Positions 21,275 through 34,558 of a DNA stretch of 64,000 bases are shown here, piece by piece (the stretch's first letter is position 1; the number at the start of each line of letters is the position of its first letter). The translations under genes were made by a program, and so were the position numbers. The notes under the pieces were generated by a model. That model made no database searches, was not told the origin of the DNA, and was given only the letters and a program-made list of their open reading frames with translations. The stretch spans positions 44,228,501 to 44,292,500 of the forward strand of contig NC_088919.1 of the NCBI RefSeq assembly GCF_963576675.1. Reading direction: 5' to 3'. Origin of the DNA: Euphorbia lathyris (lineage: Eukaryota > Streptophyta > Magnoliopsida > Malpighiales > Euphorbiaceae).

Positions 21275-24200
21275 ATGCGCAGTTCGCAAAATTCGGGCAC
21301 GCCACCAGACCCTTTTGATCCAGAAATTGAAAGAACACTTAAGAAAAACAAGAAAAACAACAAAGACAAAGACAAAACACCCTTAAAATCCAAAGTAGAC
21401 CAGCTAGAAAATATGGCCGATCCACCGACACTTATGGATTATGCTAGGCCAGGAATGGCCGGTGTAACTAATAGTGTAGTTAGACCCCGTATAAACGCAA
21501 ATCAATTTGAAATTAAGCCTGCTTTGCTTAATATGTTGCAAAACAACGTAACGTTTTATGGACTACCTAACGAAAACCCTAATGCACATTTGACAAATTT
21601 CTTAGAAATTTGTGATACTTTTAAAATTACTGATGTAACAGCCGAAGCAATCAAACTTCGCCTCTTTCCTTTCACTTTGAAGGACAAGGCAAAAATTTGG
21701 TTAACTTCTATGCCTGATGCAACATTTGAAACTTGGGACCAATTAGCCCAAGCGTTTTTATCAAAATATTTTCCCTTAGCAAAAACCGCAAGAGTCATCA
21801 AAGAATTGACATCTTTTACACAAAATGATAATGAAACTCTTTATGAAGCTTGGGAACGTTTTAAAGAACTTCAACGTTTATGCCCACACCACCAACTGCC
21901 AGATGCACTTTTGATGCAGACATTCTATAATGGATTAAATCCTACAACTAGAGGTTCATTAGATGCTATGTCTGGAGGTTTATTTATGAAGAAGACGTCC
22001 GCCCAAGCAAGAGAACTTTTGGAGGAAATGGCAATCAACAGCAGTATGTGGCCCGCAGAGCGTGGACATATACCAACGGCGAAACCATCATCCTCAGGTA
22101 CATCATCGGTTAAAGGTATAATGAATCTTGATCCAGTAGCAATGTTACAAGCCCAATTTTCTGCCTTATCGCACAAAATTGATAAGTTTATAGCACCATG
22201 CGATCCTAATGATCCAATCCAGAGAGACATTGATTACGAAGGTATGAATGAGATAGAACAGGTAAATTTTGTCCAAGGACAAAACCAAACTACTAATCTT
22301 TATTCTAATACTTATAATCCTGGATGGAGAAATCATCATAACTTTAACTAGAAAGATAGTAATAATAATAATAATGCAAATGCTAATCAATATCGTGTAA
22401 ATAATTATCAAAATCAAACAAGAGATACGATTAGCACTTTATCTTTAAAAATCGACAAATTTATAGATGCTATGAATGGAAAGGTAAGTAATCAAGACGA
22501 TGGTTTTAAACGGATCGAAAGTAAATTCGATCAGCTTATCAAAAACCAATCATCTAGCATCCATAATTTGGAGGTTCAAATTGGACAACTTGCTAAATCA
22601 ATTCCATCCCGCAAAGAGGGAAGTCTTCCCAGCCAAACGGAAGAAAATCCGAAAGAGCATGTTAAGGCTATCACTCTTCGTTCAGGGAAAAACTATTTAG
22701 GTCCGGAAATGCCCGGAAATTCAACTTTACCTGGAAATGATTTACCAAAATCCAAAGAAGATACGTTAAAACAAAAAGATATAACAATTGACTCTAGTAC
22801 GAAACCTTTTGTACCAAAACCACCTTTTCCACACAGGGTCCGAAATAAGGACCATGATAAATAACTTTTATCATTTTTAGATAAGCTTAAAAATTTGCAT
22901 ATAAATTTAACATTCATGGATGCAATTACGCAAATTCCTAACTATGGAAAATTCTTGAAAGATTTAATTTCAAAAAAGATTAGTTGGGAAGGAATTTCAT
23001 CCATTTCACTTACTGAAGATTGTAGTTCGATAGTATCAAGCAAATTACCTACTAAACTTAAAGATCCCGGATGCTTTACCATTCCGTGTACATTGGGAAA
23101 TATGGAATTCCCAAGTTGCCTTTGTGATTTAGGAGCTAGTATAAACTTGATGCCATTGTCTATTTTTGAAAAATTAGGTTTAGAAGAAGACATCAAACGT
23201 ACCAATATGGTTTTGCAATTAGCGGATTAATCCACTAAAAGACCATATGGTATAATTGAAGACGTTTTGGTGAAAGTTGACAAATTTATTTTTCCTACTG
23301 ATTTTGTTATCTTAGATTTTGCTTATGATGCTAATTGTCCGCTAATCTTTGGTAGACCGTTCATGAACACGGGACGTGCTCTAGTTGATGTGTCGGAAGG
23401 AAAAGTAGTTTTACGAATAGGTGACGATAAGATCGAGTTCGATATGAATCAAGCAATGAAATATCCTATGGAGGATTTCGCTTGTATGAAACTTGATTTA
23501 ATTGAAGAATGTGTTAATGACATTGTTCAAAGAGAAGAAATAATAGAACCTATAATGGGTGAAGAATTAGAAGATAAGGACCCAGAGCCTTTGATTCGAG
23601 AAGATGGACCAGTTCCGCCTTCAGTAGTAGTTCCACCTAAATTAGAACTTAAAGAATTACCAAACCATCTGAGATACGCTTTCCTAGGCGGAAGTGATAC
23701 TCTACCTATAATCATCTCTAACAAATTAACAGAAAATCAAGAAGAAAAATTGAAAGAAGTTGTTAGAAATAGAATAGGAAGTATGGGATGGAAAATTTCA
23801 GATTTAAAAGGAATTAATCCTAGTATTGTAATGCATAGGATTCACTTAGAAGAAGACAAGCCACCTAAAGCGGATAAACAAAGACGTTTAAATCCGAACA
23901 TGAAAGAAGTAGTAAAAAATGAGATTACTAAACTTTTAGACAATGGAATCATTTATCCTATTTCGGATAGTGAATGGGTTAGTCCAATCCATTGTGTACC
24001 CAAAAAGGGAGGCATAACTGTAGTAAGGAATAATGAAGGTGAATTAATACCTACGCGAACCACCACCGGTTGGAGGGTTTGTATAGATTATAGGAACCTA
24101 AATAAGGCAACTAGGAAAGATCATTTTCCTTTACCTTTCATTGATCAAATGATCGAAAGGATAGTCGGTCATGCATTTTATTGTTTTCTTGATGGCTATT

Positions 24201-26542
24201 CCGGATTCTTTCAAATATATATTTACCCGGATGACCAAGATAAAACAACCTTCACATGTCCTTATGGAACATTTGCATATAGAAGAATGCCTTTTGGTCT
24301 ATGTAATGCACCAGCAACTTTTCAACGTTGTATGACTGTAATTTTTAATGATTTCATCGAAGATATCATGGAAGTATTTATGGATGATTTTTCAGTTTAT
24401 GGAGATTCTTTTGATGCATGTTTAAAAAACTTAGATAAAGTTCTTTCTAGATGCGAAGAAACGAATTTAGTATTAAATTGGGAAAAATGTCATTTCATGG
24501 TTGACGAAGGAATTGTTTTAGGTCATAAAATATCTGAAAAAGGATTAGAAGTGGATAGAGCAAAAACTTCAGTAATAGAAAAATTACCCCCACCAACAAC
24601 TGTCAAGGGAGTAAGATCATTTCTAGGACATGCAGGTTTTTACAGACGATTTATAAAAAACTTTTCTGTGATTTCCAAACCACTTACTAATTTGCTTATG
24701 AAGGATTCAACCTTCGATTTTAATGAAGATTGTATTAAAGCTTTCGAGACATTGAAAACAGCTTTAGTTAGTGCACCCATAATTGCTAAACCCGATTGCG
24801 ATTTGCCTTTTGAAATCATATGTGATGCAAGTGACCTAGCTGTAGGATGTGTTTTAGGTCAAAGGAAGGATAAAAGATTACATGTTATTTATTATGCAAG
24901 TCACACATTGTCAGGTGCACAGTTAAATTACACAACAACAGAAAAAGAAATGTTAGCCGTAGTATTTGCATGTGATAAGTTTAGGTCATACTTGCTAGGA
25001 TCTAAAGTTATTATTTATACAGATCACGCAGCTTTACGTTATCTGTTTGCTAAGAAAGATGCAAAACCGCGTCTGATTAGATGGGTTTTGTTGTTACAAG
25101 AATTTGATATAGAAATTAAAGACAAAAGGGGAGTAGAAAACCTTGTCACCGATCATCTATCGAGACTAGAAGATGAAAACGGTCCTATAGGTGAAACTAT
25201 CGGTATACGAGATGATTTCCCCGATGAACATCTCTATCAGGTAGAAAGTATCATGTCACCATGGTATGCAGATTTTGCTAATTATCTTGCAACCGATATT
25301 GTTCCGGAAGGATTATCTTCCCAACAAAGGAGGAAATTTTTCTTCGATATTAAACAGTATTTTTGGGAAGATCCCTTTCTATTCAAATCATGTGGTGACG
25401 GGATAATTAGGAGATGTGTTGGAGAAAATGAATATGAATCTATAATAACGGAATGTCATTCCAGCTCATATGGAGGACATAATGGAGTTAATAAAACGGT
25501 AGCTAAAATATTGGAATGTGGTTTCTTTTGGCCTACAATGTTTAAAGACGTTGGTTCATTTATTACTCGTTGTGATAAATGCCAAAGAACGGGAAATTTA
25601 GGAAGGAAAGATGAGATGCCCCTCAAAAACATATTGGAAGTTGAAATCTTCGACATGTGGGGAATTGATTTCATGGGGCCTTTTCCGCCTTCCAATGGTA
25701 AAACTTACATATTAGTAGCCGTTGATTATGTTTCGAAGTGGGTTGAAGCAATTGCAACCCCTACGAATGATTCTAAAGTAGTTGTTAATTTTCTTGACGA
25801 TATATTTTATAGATTTGGTTGTCCTAGATTCGTTGTTAGCGATGGCGGTACCCATTTCATAAATCGAAATTTTGATATGCTTATGAAAAGGTATGGAGTA
25901 CGCCACCGCGTGTCAACGCCATACCATCCTCAGTCTAATGGTCAGGCGGAGATCTCAAATAGAGAACTCAAATGGATTCTAGAGAAAACTGTTTCGCCAT
26001 CAAGAAAAGATTGGTCACAAAAACTCAATAATGCGCTATGGGCATACCGTACTGCATTTAAGTCACCAATAGGAATGACTCCATATCGTTTGGTGTATGG
26101 AAAAGCATGTCATTTACCAGTAGAATTAGAACATAAAGCCTATTGGGCTATTAGAAAACTTAATTTTGATTTACAACAAGCAGGAAAGAAACGTTTGCTC
26201 AATTTGAATGAGTTAGATGAGTTACGACATCTATCGTATGAGAATGCGAGGATTTATAAAGAAAAAGTGAAAAAATGGCACGATGCCAAGATCAAAGTCA
26301 AACACTTTAATGTTGGAGATAAGGTGCTGTTATTTAATTCACGGCTTCGTATATTTCTAGAAAAACTTAAGTCCAGATGGACCGGACCGTATTTAGTCGT
26401 CAAAACATTCGACTATGGTTCTTTAGAACTTGAGGAAACCAACGGTAATCGTTTCAAAGTTAATGGTAATCGATGTAAAATTTATTACGAAAATATTTCC
26501 GAAATAGGAACTAATTTCGTAACAAGATTTCTTGACATATAA
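21275..26542 (+). pseudogene. gag-pro-pol of Athila-type element, copy 1, three in-frame stops
   Basis: One reading frame from the Met at 21275 to 26542, without frameshift, interrupted by TAG at 22349-22351, TAA at 22862-22864 and TAA at 23228-23230. Gag (21275-22351, 358 codons) has the retrotransposon gag core around residues 100-220 and no zinc knuckle. The stretch 22352-23230 is the gag/protease linker and the protease with CDLGAS at 23123. The long open part 23267-26542 (1091 codons) holds reverse transcriptase ([19 protein letters not shown] near residue 371), RNase H (CDASD near 518, YTDHAAL) and integrase with an HHCC finger (near 730-760) and D801, D859, E895 with 35 residues between the last two. 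Motifs and order identify the Athila branch of Ty3/gypsy. The stops make it non-functional unless read through. Confidence 0.92.
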
Positions 26543-27199
26543 ATCATTTCGTTTTTCTACACATAGTTATTTATTTATTTATTTTTATTTTTATTTTTGT
26601 TTTTGATTATATCATTTTATGTTAGAAATTTAGATATATAAAAAATATATATTCAAGTCATGATTTTAATTAATTTTTAGGAATTTAATGTGAATTAGAA
26701 GAAATTTTTTGATTCTGAGTTGAGAATTTGAAATTCTCAGTTGAGAATTCATATATTTAGAATTCTTAAGAAGGTGAGAAATTTTTTGAACTTATAGAGA
26801 ATTTAGAATTCTCAGTTGAGAATTTGGGTAAATCTGGTTAGCTAGGAAAATTTCTGAACTTACAGAGGATTTGGGATTCTCAGTTGAGAATTCTGACTTC
26901 AATAGATTTCAATTAGACAGGAAAAATTTCTGAACTTACCGAGGATAGGGATTCTCGGTCGAGGATCAGAGGTTAGGGGTTTTTTACGCCTGATTTTCGC
27001 AAGAAAATCAGCGTGTCGCGACCGCGGGTCAGAATCCTCGGTCGCGACACGCTGAATTTCTGCAGAAATCAGACCTGTGTTCTTCATCTCCAGCAGACAC
27101 AACTCTTCAGAAACGAAAAATTGAGTTTCTTAATTTTTAAGAGGTCTGATTTCATGCCTTTTCACTTCAAAACAACACCTCTTTTTCATCCTAGGATTT
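26543..27199 (+). repeat. Spacer behind pol with palindromic repeats in AT-rich and GC-rich versions
   Basis: Contains copies of the palindrome AATTCTCAGTTGAGAATT at 26732-26750, 26806-26825 and 26875-26893, and a GC-richer version GATTCTCGGTCGAGGATC at 26950-26967. A 15-bp perfect inverted repeat, AGCGTGTCGCGACCG (27010-27024) with its complement (27039-27053), follows. The same features recur 7222 bp further on. Confidence 0.8.
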
Positions 27200-27208
27200 T
27201 ATAAATAG
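27200..27208 (+). promoter_or_regulatory. TATA-like box in front of first env-position ORF
   Basis: TATAAATAG about 130 bp upstream of the ATG at 27337, followed by a pyrimidine-rich leader without ATG. It could be an internal promoter. Known env-position ORFs of Athila relatives are usually thought to be made from spliced RNA, so this is inference. Duplicated at 34422-34430. Confidence 0.45.
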
Positions 27209-27336
27209 GTTCTAGAGGTTCAGTTTTCTGTCACTTTCTTTTTCATCTCTGTCAGAACAATTCTCTGATTTTCTTCCAATTTTCTCTACCCAGAAATTAA
27301 GTTCAGAACCTTTCTTCCTTACTCATTCCAAACACC

Positions 27337-28284
27337 ATGACTTCCACAAACACTCATCCTAAGAAAGTGGTTGCTTCACGCAATAAACGTATTGATATAT
27401 CCGAGCGTTATGGATGTAACTTTCCTATCTTCAATCATGATGAGGGAAGGCGCTTCTTGAAGCTTCGCTACACATTCTTTGTAGGAATGTTATACATGGA
27501 TGACTTTCTTAACGATCAGTTGGGAATTAAAGATGATATGAGTCGCTACATGGAACGTTTAGGATGGACCAGATTTGTTGATATGAAGTTTCCTATAATT
27601 GGAGACTGGATATTAGAGTTCTTCTGTACGGTTCGTTTTGTTAACAAGCATCGGGTGCGTCTTAGTTTTCGTCGGGATGGCAAAACTTTCACTTTTGGAT
27701 ATCCTGAATTGCATGCTTGGTTTGGTTTTCCCTTGAAGGATACTACCAAACGTCATCATGGAAGAGACATGACATACACTGATATTTGGCGAATGCTCAC
27801 CGGCATCTGGCCTTTCAATCCTAAACTTGCCTATAATAAGTCTTTTTATTCCAACTCTATACTATATCTGCATAAATTTCTGAGTCACAGTCTGGTCGGT
27901 CGCACGTTCAATAGTGTCGTCCAAGAAACTGACCTTTATGTCCTTGGCGATATATTTCAAGGCAACGTGGTTGATTCTTCAAAGATTTTGATGGAGGGTC
28001 TTGTTGCCGCGTCTAGATCTAAGGCTAAGAAGGTTGGGTTCGGGAATATTATATGTGGAATAATACTAGGGACCAAGGGAAGTATTTCTGTTCCTTGGAG
28101 TGATGTTGAACCTTTCCCGACACTAGACTATGAATTTTTAGAATATGAAGGTCTAGTGAACCGAGTTTTTCGATCAGGCCCAAATTTTCTTTCTGCACCA
28201 GAACGTCAAGCCTTCGTGCAGATGAAAATAGACCGCTATAGGGCTAAGAAAATCCCGATTGAAAGGGACGAATTTCTAGCATAA
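27337..28284 (+). CDS. ATHILA ORF-1-like protein in the env position, copy 1
   Basis: An intact 315-codon frame behind integrase. It resembles the plant retrotransposon protein family called ATHILA ORF-1 or 'putative plant transposon protein': RFLKLRYTFFVGMLYMDDFL, a GWTRFVDMKFP segment, LEFFCTVRF, LSFRRDGKTFTF, WFGFPL and a later HKFLSHSLVGR. No signal peptide, transmembrane segment or glycoprotein feature is visible, so an envelope role is not supported. It is unbroken, in contrast to gag-pol. The second copy (34559-35506) encodes the same protein. The start was chosen as the first ATG after the leader (CACCATGAC). Confidence 0.7.
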   Translation: MTSTNTHPKKVVASRNKRIDISERYGCNFPIFNHDEGRRFLKLRYTFFVGMLYMDDFLNDQLGIKDDMSRYMERLGWTRFVDMKFPIIGDWILEFFCTVRFVNKHRVRLSFRRDGKTFTFGYPELHAWFGFPLKDTTKRHHGRDMTYTDIWRMLTGIWPFNPKLAYNKSFYSNSILYLHKFLSHSLVGRTFNSVVQETDLYVLGDIFQGNVVDSSKILMEGLVAASRSKAKKVGFGNIICGIILGTKGSISVPWSDVEPFPTLDYEFLEYEGLVNRVFRSGPNFLSAPERQAFVQMKIDRYRAKKIPIERDEFLA

Positions 28285-28971
28285 CTTTGATTATTTTGTT
28301 TGTAAATATCTTGTATATATTGCTAAATCAATAAAACTTTCTATTTTGCATTATATCTCTTTTGATTATATGGAAACTCATTATTCTACACTTATGAATC
28401 TATTAAATAAAACTTTAAAGCATTCATTACTAATTAAATATTAATAACTAAGTTTCAATTCCTTAAATAAAGATTCATTTAACTTACATTAATAAATGAA
28501 CATAAATGCTTCAATTATTTTGAGTTCCAAACCTTTCCTATTCTTAATTTAACATTCATTAATTAAAGCATTTTCATTTATTTTTCCAATTAATAAGGAT
28601 AAACCTTTGGTTTTCCTTATCATTTAATGTTTTACATTTGTGTTTTTAAGTACAGATAACATTTTCAAGGAGTTCAGGATAGAATTTATCAAGAAATTGC
28701 ACGAAATTGAGTTAATATGCAGAATTTGGGTAGCCACGAGGTGATCCGCGGCCGAGAATGACTAAATTCTCGGTAACTTCAGCAAAATTCCCCCAAAAAT
28801 TAAGAAAAAAATTGGCTGAAACACGCGATTCGCGGCCGCGGATGCGCGTCCTCGGTAACTTCAGCAAAATCCCTCTAAAATTCAGGAAAAAAATTCGCTG
28901 CACAACGCGATTCACGGCCGCGGATGACCGTCCTCGGTCGCGACACGCGACATTCATGCACTCCTAAGTCC
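28285..28971 (+). other. Non-coding DNA behind first env-position ORF, with GC-rich palindromes
   Basis: AT-rich at first, with 'attaataaat' variants. At 28736-28955 it is GC-rich, with GCGGCCG and 'ctcggtaacttcagcaaaat' repeated, and CCGTCCTCGGTCGCGACACGCG. The small ORFs across 28712-28967 run through these palindromes and are not credible genes. Confidence 0.7.
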
Positions 28972-31900
28972 AAGCGTTTTTATCAAAATATTTTCCCTTA
29001 GCAAAAACCGCAAGAGTCATCAAAGAATTGACATCTTTTACACAAAATGATAATGAAACTCTTTATGAAGCTTGGGAACGTTTTAAAGAACTTCAACGTT
29101 TATGCCCACACCACCAACTGCCAGATGCACTTTTGATGCAGACATTCTATAATGGATTAAATCCTACAACTAGAGGTTCATTAGATGCTATGTCTGGAGG
29201 TTTATTTATGAAGAAGACGTCCGCCCAAGCAAGAGAACTTTTGGAGGAAATGGCAATCAACAGCAGTATGTGGCCCGCAGAGCGTGGACATATACCAACG
29301 GCGAAACCATCATCCTCAGGTACATCATCGGTTAAAGGTATAATGAATCTTGATCCAGTAGCAATGTTACAAGCCCAATTTTCTGCCTTATCGCACAAAA
29401 TTGATAAGTTTATAGCACCATGCGATCCTAATGATCCAATCCAGAGAGACATTGATTACGAAGGTATGAATGAGATAGAACAGGTAAATTTTGTCCAAGG
29501 ACAAAACCAAACTACTAATCTTTATTCTAATACTTATAATCCTGGATGGAGAAATCATCATAACTTTAACTAGAAAGATAGTAATAATAATAATAATGCA
29601 AATGCTAATCAATATCGTGTAAATAATTATCAAAATCAAACAAGAGATACGATTAGCACTTTATCTTTAAAAATCGACAAATTTATAGATGCTATGAATG
29701 GAAAGGTAAGTAATCAAGACGATGGTTTTAAACGGATCGAAAGTAAATTCGATCAGCTTATCAAAAACCAATCATCTAGCATCCATAATTTGGAGGTTCA
29801 AATTGGACAACTTGCTAAATCAATTCCATCCCGCAAAGAGGGAAGTCTTCCCAGCCAAACGGAAGAAAATCCGAAAGAGCATGTTAAGGCTATCACTCTT
29901 CGTTCAGGGAAAAACTATTTAGGTCCGGAAATGCCCGGAAATTCAACTTTACCTGGAAATGATTTACCAAAATCCAAAGAAGATACGTTAAAACAAAAAG
30001 ATATAACAATTGACTCTAGTACGAAACCTTTTGTACCAAAACCACCTTTTCCACACAGGGTCCGAAATAAGGACCATGATAAATAACTTTTATCATTTTT
30101 AGATAAGCTTAAAAATTTGCATATAAATTTAACATTCATGGATGCAATTACGCAAATTCCTAACTATGGAAAATTCTTGAAAGATTTAATTTCAAAAAAG
30201 ATTAGTTGGGAAGGAATTTCATCCATTTCACTTACTGAAGATTGTAGTTCGATAGTATCAAGCAAATTACCTACTAAACTTAAAGATCCCGGATGCTTTA
30301 CCATTCCGTGTACATTGGGAAATATGGAATTCCCAAGTTGCCTTTGTGATTTAGGAGCTAGTATAAACTTGATGCCATTGTCTATTTTTGAAAAATTAGG
30401 TTTAGAAGAAGACATCAAACGTACCAATATGGTTTTGCAATTAGCGGATTAATCCACTAAAAGACCATATGGTATAATTGAAGACGTTTTGGTGAAAGTT
30501 GACAAATTTATTTTTCCTACTGATTTTGTTATCTTAGATTTTGCTTATGATGCTAATTGTCCGCTAATCTTTGGTAGACCGTTCATGAACACGGGACATG
30601 CTCTAGTTGATGTGTCGGAAGGAAAAGTAGTTTTACGAATAGGTGACGATAAGATCGAGTTCGATATGAATCAAGCAATGAAATATCCTATGGAGGATTT
30701 CGCTTGTATGAAACTTGATTTAATTGAAGAATGTGTTAATGACATTGTTCAAAGAGAAGAAATAATAGAACCTATAATGGGTGAAGAATTAGAAGATAAG
30801 GACCCAGAGCCTTTGATTCGAGAAGATGGACCAGTTCCGCCTTCAGTAGTAGTTCCACCTAAATTAGAACTTAAAGAATTACCAAACCATCTGAGATACG
30901 CTTTCCTAGGCGGAAGTGATACTCTACCTATAATCATCTCTAACAAATTAACAGAAAATCAAGAAGAAAAATTGAAAGAAGTTGTTAGAAATAGAATAGG
31001 AAGTATGGGATGGAAAATTTCAGATTTAAAAGGAATTAATCCTAGTATTGTAATGCATAGGATTCACTTAGAAGAAGACAAGCCACCTAAAGCGGATAAA
31101 CAAAGACGTTTAAATCCGAACATGAAAGAAGTAGTAAAAAATGAGATTACTAAACTTTTAGACAATGGAATCATTTATCCTATTTCGGATAGTGAATGGG
31201 TTAGTCCAATCCATTGTGTACCCAAAAAGGGAGGCATAACTGTAGTAAGGAATAATGAAGGTGAATTAATACCTACGCGAACCACCACCGGTTGGAGGGT
31301 TTGTATAGATTATAGGAACCTAAATAAGGCAACTAGGAAAGATCATTTTCCTTTACCTTTCATTGATCAAATGATCGAAAGGATAGTCGGTCATGCATTT
31401 TATTGTTTTCTTGATGGCTATTCCGGATTCTTTCAAATATATATTTACCCGGATGACCAAGATAAAACAACCTTCACATGTCCTTATGGAACATTTGCAT
31501 ATAGAAGAATGCCTTTTGGTCTATGTAATGCACCAGCAACTTTTCAACGTTGTATGACTGTAATTTTTAATGATTTCATCGAAGATATCATGGAAGTATT
31601 TATGGATGATTTTTCAGTTTATGGAGATTCTTTTGATGCATGTTTAAAAAACTTAGATAAAGTTCTTTCTAGATGCGAAGAAACGAATTTAGTATTAAAT
31701 TGGGAAAAATGTCATTTCATGGTTGACGAAGGAATTGTTTTAGGTCATAAAATATCTGAAAAAGGATTAGAAGTGGATAGAGCAAAAACTTCAGTAATAG
31801 AAAAATTACCCCCACCAACAACTGTCAAGGGAGTAAGATCATTTCTAGGACATGCAGGTTTTTACAGACGATTTATAAAAAACTTTTCTGTGATTTCCAA

Positions 31901-33764
31901 ACCACTTACTAATTTGCTTATGAAGGATTCAACCTTCGATTTTAATGAAGATTGTATTAAAGCTTTCGAGACATTGAAAACAGCTTTAGTTAGTGCACCC
32001 ATAATTGCTAAACCCGATTGCGATTTGCCTTTTGAAATCATATGTGATGCAAGTGACCTAGCTGTAGGATGTGTTTTAGGTCAAAGGAAGGATAAAATAT
32101 TACATGTTATTTATTATGCAAGTCACACATTGTCAGGTGCACAGTTAAATTACACAACAACAGAAAAAGAAATGTTAGCCGTAGTATTTGCATGTGATAA
32201 GTTTAGGTCATACTTGCTAGGATCTAAAGTTATTATTTATACAGATCACGCAGCTTTACGTTATCTGTTTGCTAAGAAAGATGCAAAACCGCGTCTGATT
32301 AGATGGGTTTTGTTGTTACAAGAATTTGATATAGAAATTAAAGACAAAAGGGGAGTAGAAAACCTTGTCACCGATCATCTATCGAGACTAGAAGATGAAA
32401 ACGGTCCTATAGGTGAAACTATCGGTATACGAGATGATTTCCCCGATGAACATCTCTATCAGGTAGAAAGTATCATGTCACCATGGTATGCAGATTTTGC
32501 TAATTATCTTGCAACCGATATTGTTCCGGAAGGATTATCTTCCCAACAAAGGAGGAAATTTTTCTTCGATATTAAACAGTATTTTTGGGAAGATCCCTTT
32601 CTATTCAAATCATGTGGTGACGGGATAATTAGGAGATGTGTTGGAGAAAATGAATATGAATCTATAATAACGGAATGTCATTCCAGCTCATATGGAGGAC
32701 ATAATGGAGTTAATAAAACGGTAGCTAAAATATTGGAATGTGGTTTCTTTTGGCCTACAATGTTTAAAGACGTTGGTTCATTTATTACTCGTTGTGATAA
32801 ATGCCAAAGAACGGGAAATTTAGGAAGGAAAGATGAGATGCCCCTCAAAAACATATTGGAAGTTGAAATCTTCGACATGTGGGGAATTGATTTCATGGGG
32901 CCTTTTCCGCCTTCCAATGGTAAAACTTACATATTAGTAGCCGTTGATTATGTTTCGAAGTGGGTTGAAGCAATTGCAACCCCTACGAATGATTCTAAAG
33001 TAGTTGTTAATTTTCTTGACGATATATTTTATAGATTTGGTTGTCCTAGATTCGTTGTTAGCGATGGCGGTACCCATTTCATAAATCGAAATTTTGATAT
33101 GCTTATGAAAAGGTATGGAGTACGCCACCGCGTGTCAACGCCATACCATCCTCAGTCTAATGGTCAGGCGGAGATCTCAAATAGAGAACTCAAATGGATT
33201 CTAGAGAAAACTGTTTCGCCATCAAGAAAAGATTGGTCACAAAAACTCAATAATGCGCTATGGGCATACCGTACTGCATTTAAGTCACCAATAGGAATGA
33301 CTCCATATCGTTTGGTGTATGGAAAAGCATGTCATTTACCAGTAGAATTAGAACATAAAGCCTATTGGGCTATTAGAAAACTTAATTTTGATTTACAACA
33401 AGCAGGAAAGAAACGTTTGCTCAATTTGAATGAGTTAGATGAGTTACGACATCTATCGTATGAGAATGCGAGGATTTATAAAGAAAAAGTGAAAAAATGG
33501 CACGATGCCAAGATCAAAGTCAAACACTTTAATGTTGGAGATAAGGTGCTGTTATTTAATTCACGGCTTCGTATATTTCTAGAAAAACTTAAGTCCAGAT
33601 GGACCGGACCGTATTTAGTCGTCAAAACATTCGACTATGGTTCTTTAGAACTTGAGGAAACCAACGGTAATCGTTTCAAAGTTAATGGTAATCGATGTAA
33701 AATTTATTACGAAAATATTTCCGAAATAGGAACTAATTTCGTAACAAGATTTCTTGACATATAA
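28972..33764 (+). pseudogene. gag-pro-pol, copy 2, lacks the first part of gag
   Basis: Corresponds to copy 1 from gag residue about 159 onward. A TAA at 28965-28967 lies in frame just before the junction, so the only possible start is an internal Met at 29028. It has the same three stops (29571-29573, 30084-30086, 30450-30452). The long pol part 30489-33764 again has 1091 codons and all reverse transcriptase, RNase H and integrase motifs; it differs from copy 1 in two residues (Arg to His early, Arg to Ile in RNase H). Confidence 0.92.
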
Positions 33765-34558
33765 ATCATTTCGTTTTTCTACACATAGTTATTTATTTAT
33801 TTATTTTTATTTTTATTTTTGTTTTTGATTATATCATTTTATGTTAGAAATTTAGATATATAAAAAATATATATTCAAGTCATGATTTTAATTAATTTTT
33901 AGGAATTTAATGTGAATTAGAAGAAATTTTTTGATTCTGAGTTGAGAATTTGAAATTCTCAGTTGAGAATTCATATATTTAGAATTCTTAAGAAGGTGAG
34001 AAATTTTTTGAACTTATAGAGAATTTAGAATTCTCAGTTGAGAATTTGGGTAAATCTGGTTAGCTAGGAAAATTTCTGAACTTACAGAGGATTTGGGATT
34101 CTCAGTTGAGAATTCTGACTTCAATAGATTTCAATTAGACAGGAAAAATTTCTGAACTTACCGAGGATAGGGATTCTCGGTCGAGGATCAGAGGTTAGGG
34201 GTTTTTTACGCCTGATTTTCGCAAGAAAATCAGCGTGTCGCGACCGCGGGTCAGAATCCTCGGTCGCGACACGCTGAATTTCTGCAGAAATCAGACCTGT
34301 GTTCTTCATCTCCAGCAGACACAACTCTTCAGAAACGAAAAATTGAGTTTCTTAATTTTTAAGAGGTCTGATTTCATGCCTTTTCACTTCAAAACAACAC
34401 CTCTTTTTCATCCTAGGATTTTATAAATAGGTTCTAGAGGTTCAGTTTTCTGTCACTTTCTTTTTCATCTCTGTCAGAACAATTCTCTGATTTTCTTCCA
34501 ATTTTCTCTACCCAGAAATTAAGTTCAGAACCTTTCTTCCTTACTCATTCCAAACACC

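Larger units (their letters stand above)
21750..28971 (+). repeat. 7,222-bp tandem duplication, copy 1
   Basis: Starts AAGCGTTTTTATC in mid-gag and ends ...CTCCTAAGTCC behind the first env-position ORF. It is repeated directly at 28972-36193 at a constant offset of 7222. Only two substitutions were noticed (23376 G versus 30598 A; 24876 G versus 32098 T). Both borders end or begin with CC, so a 2-bp microhomology lies at the junction. Confidence 0.93.

Noticed and set aside
27337..28284. Envelope glycoprotein
   Set aside because: No signal peptide, transmembrane segment or cysteine pattern; the position alone suggests env, the sequence fits the ATHILA ORF-1-like family.
28712..28967. ORFs of 81 and 69 codons on opposite strands behind the env-position ORF (and copies at 35934-36189)
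   Set aside because: They run through GC-rich palindromes, overlap each other and have no protein family features.
29028..29573. 181-codon ORF as an independent gene
   Set aside because: It is the second part of gag in the tandem copy; the Met is internal and a stop lies in frame just before the duplication junction.
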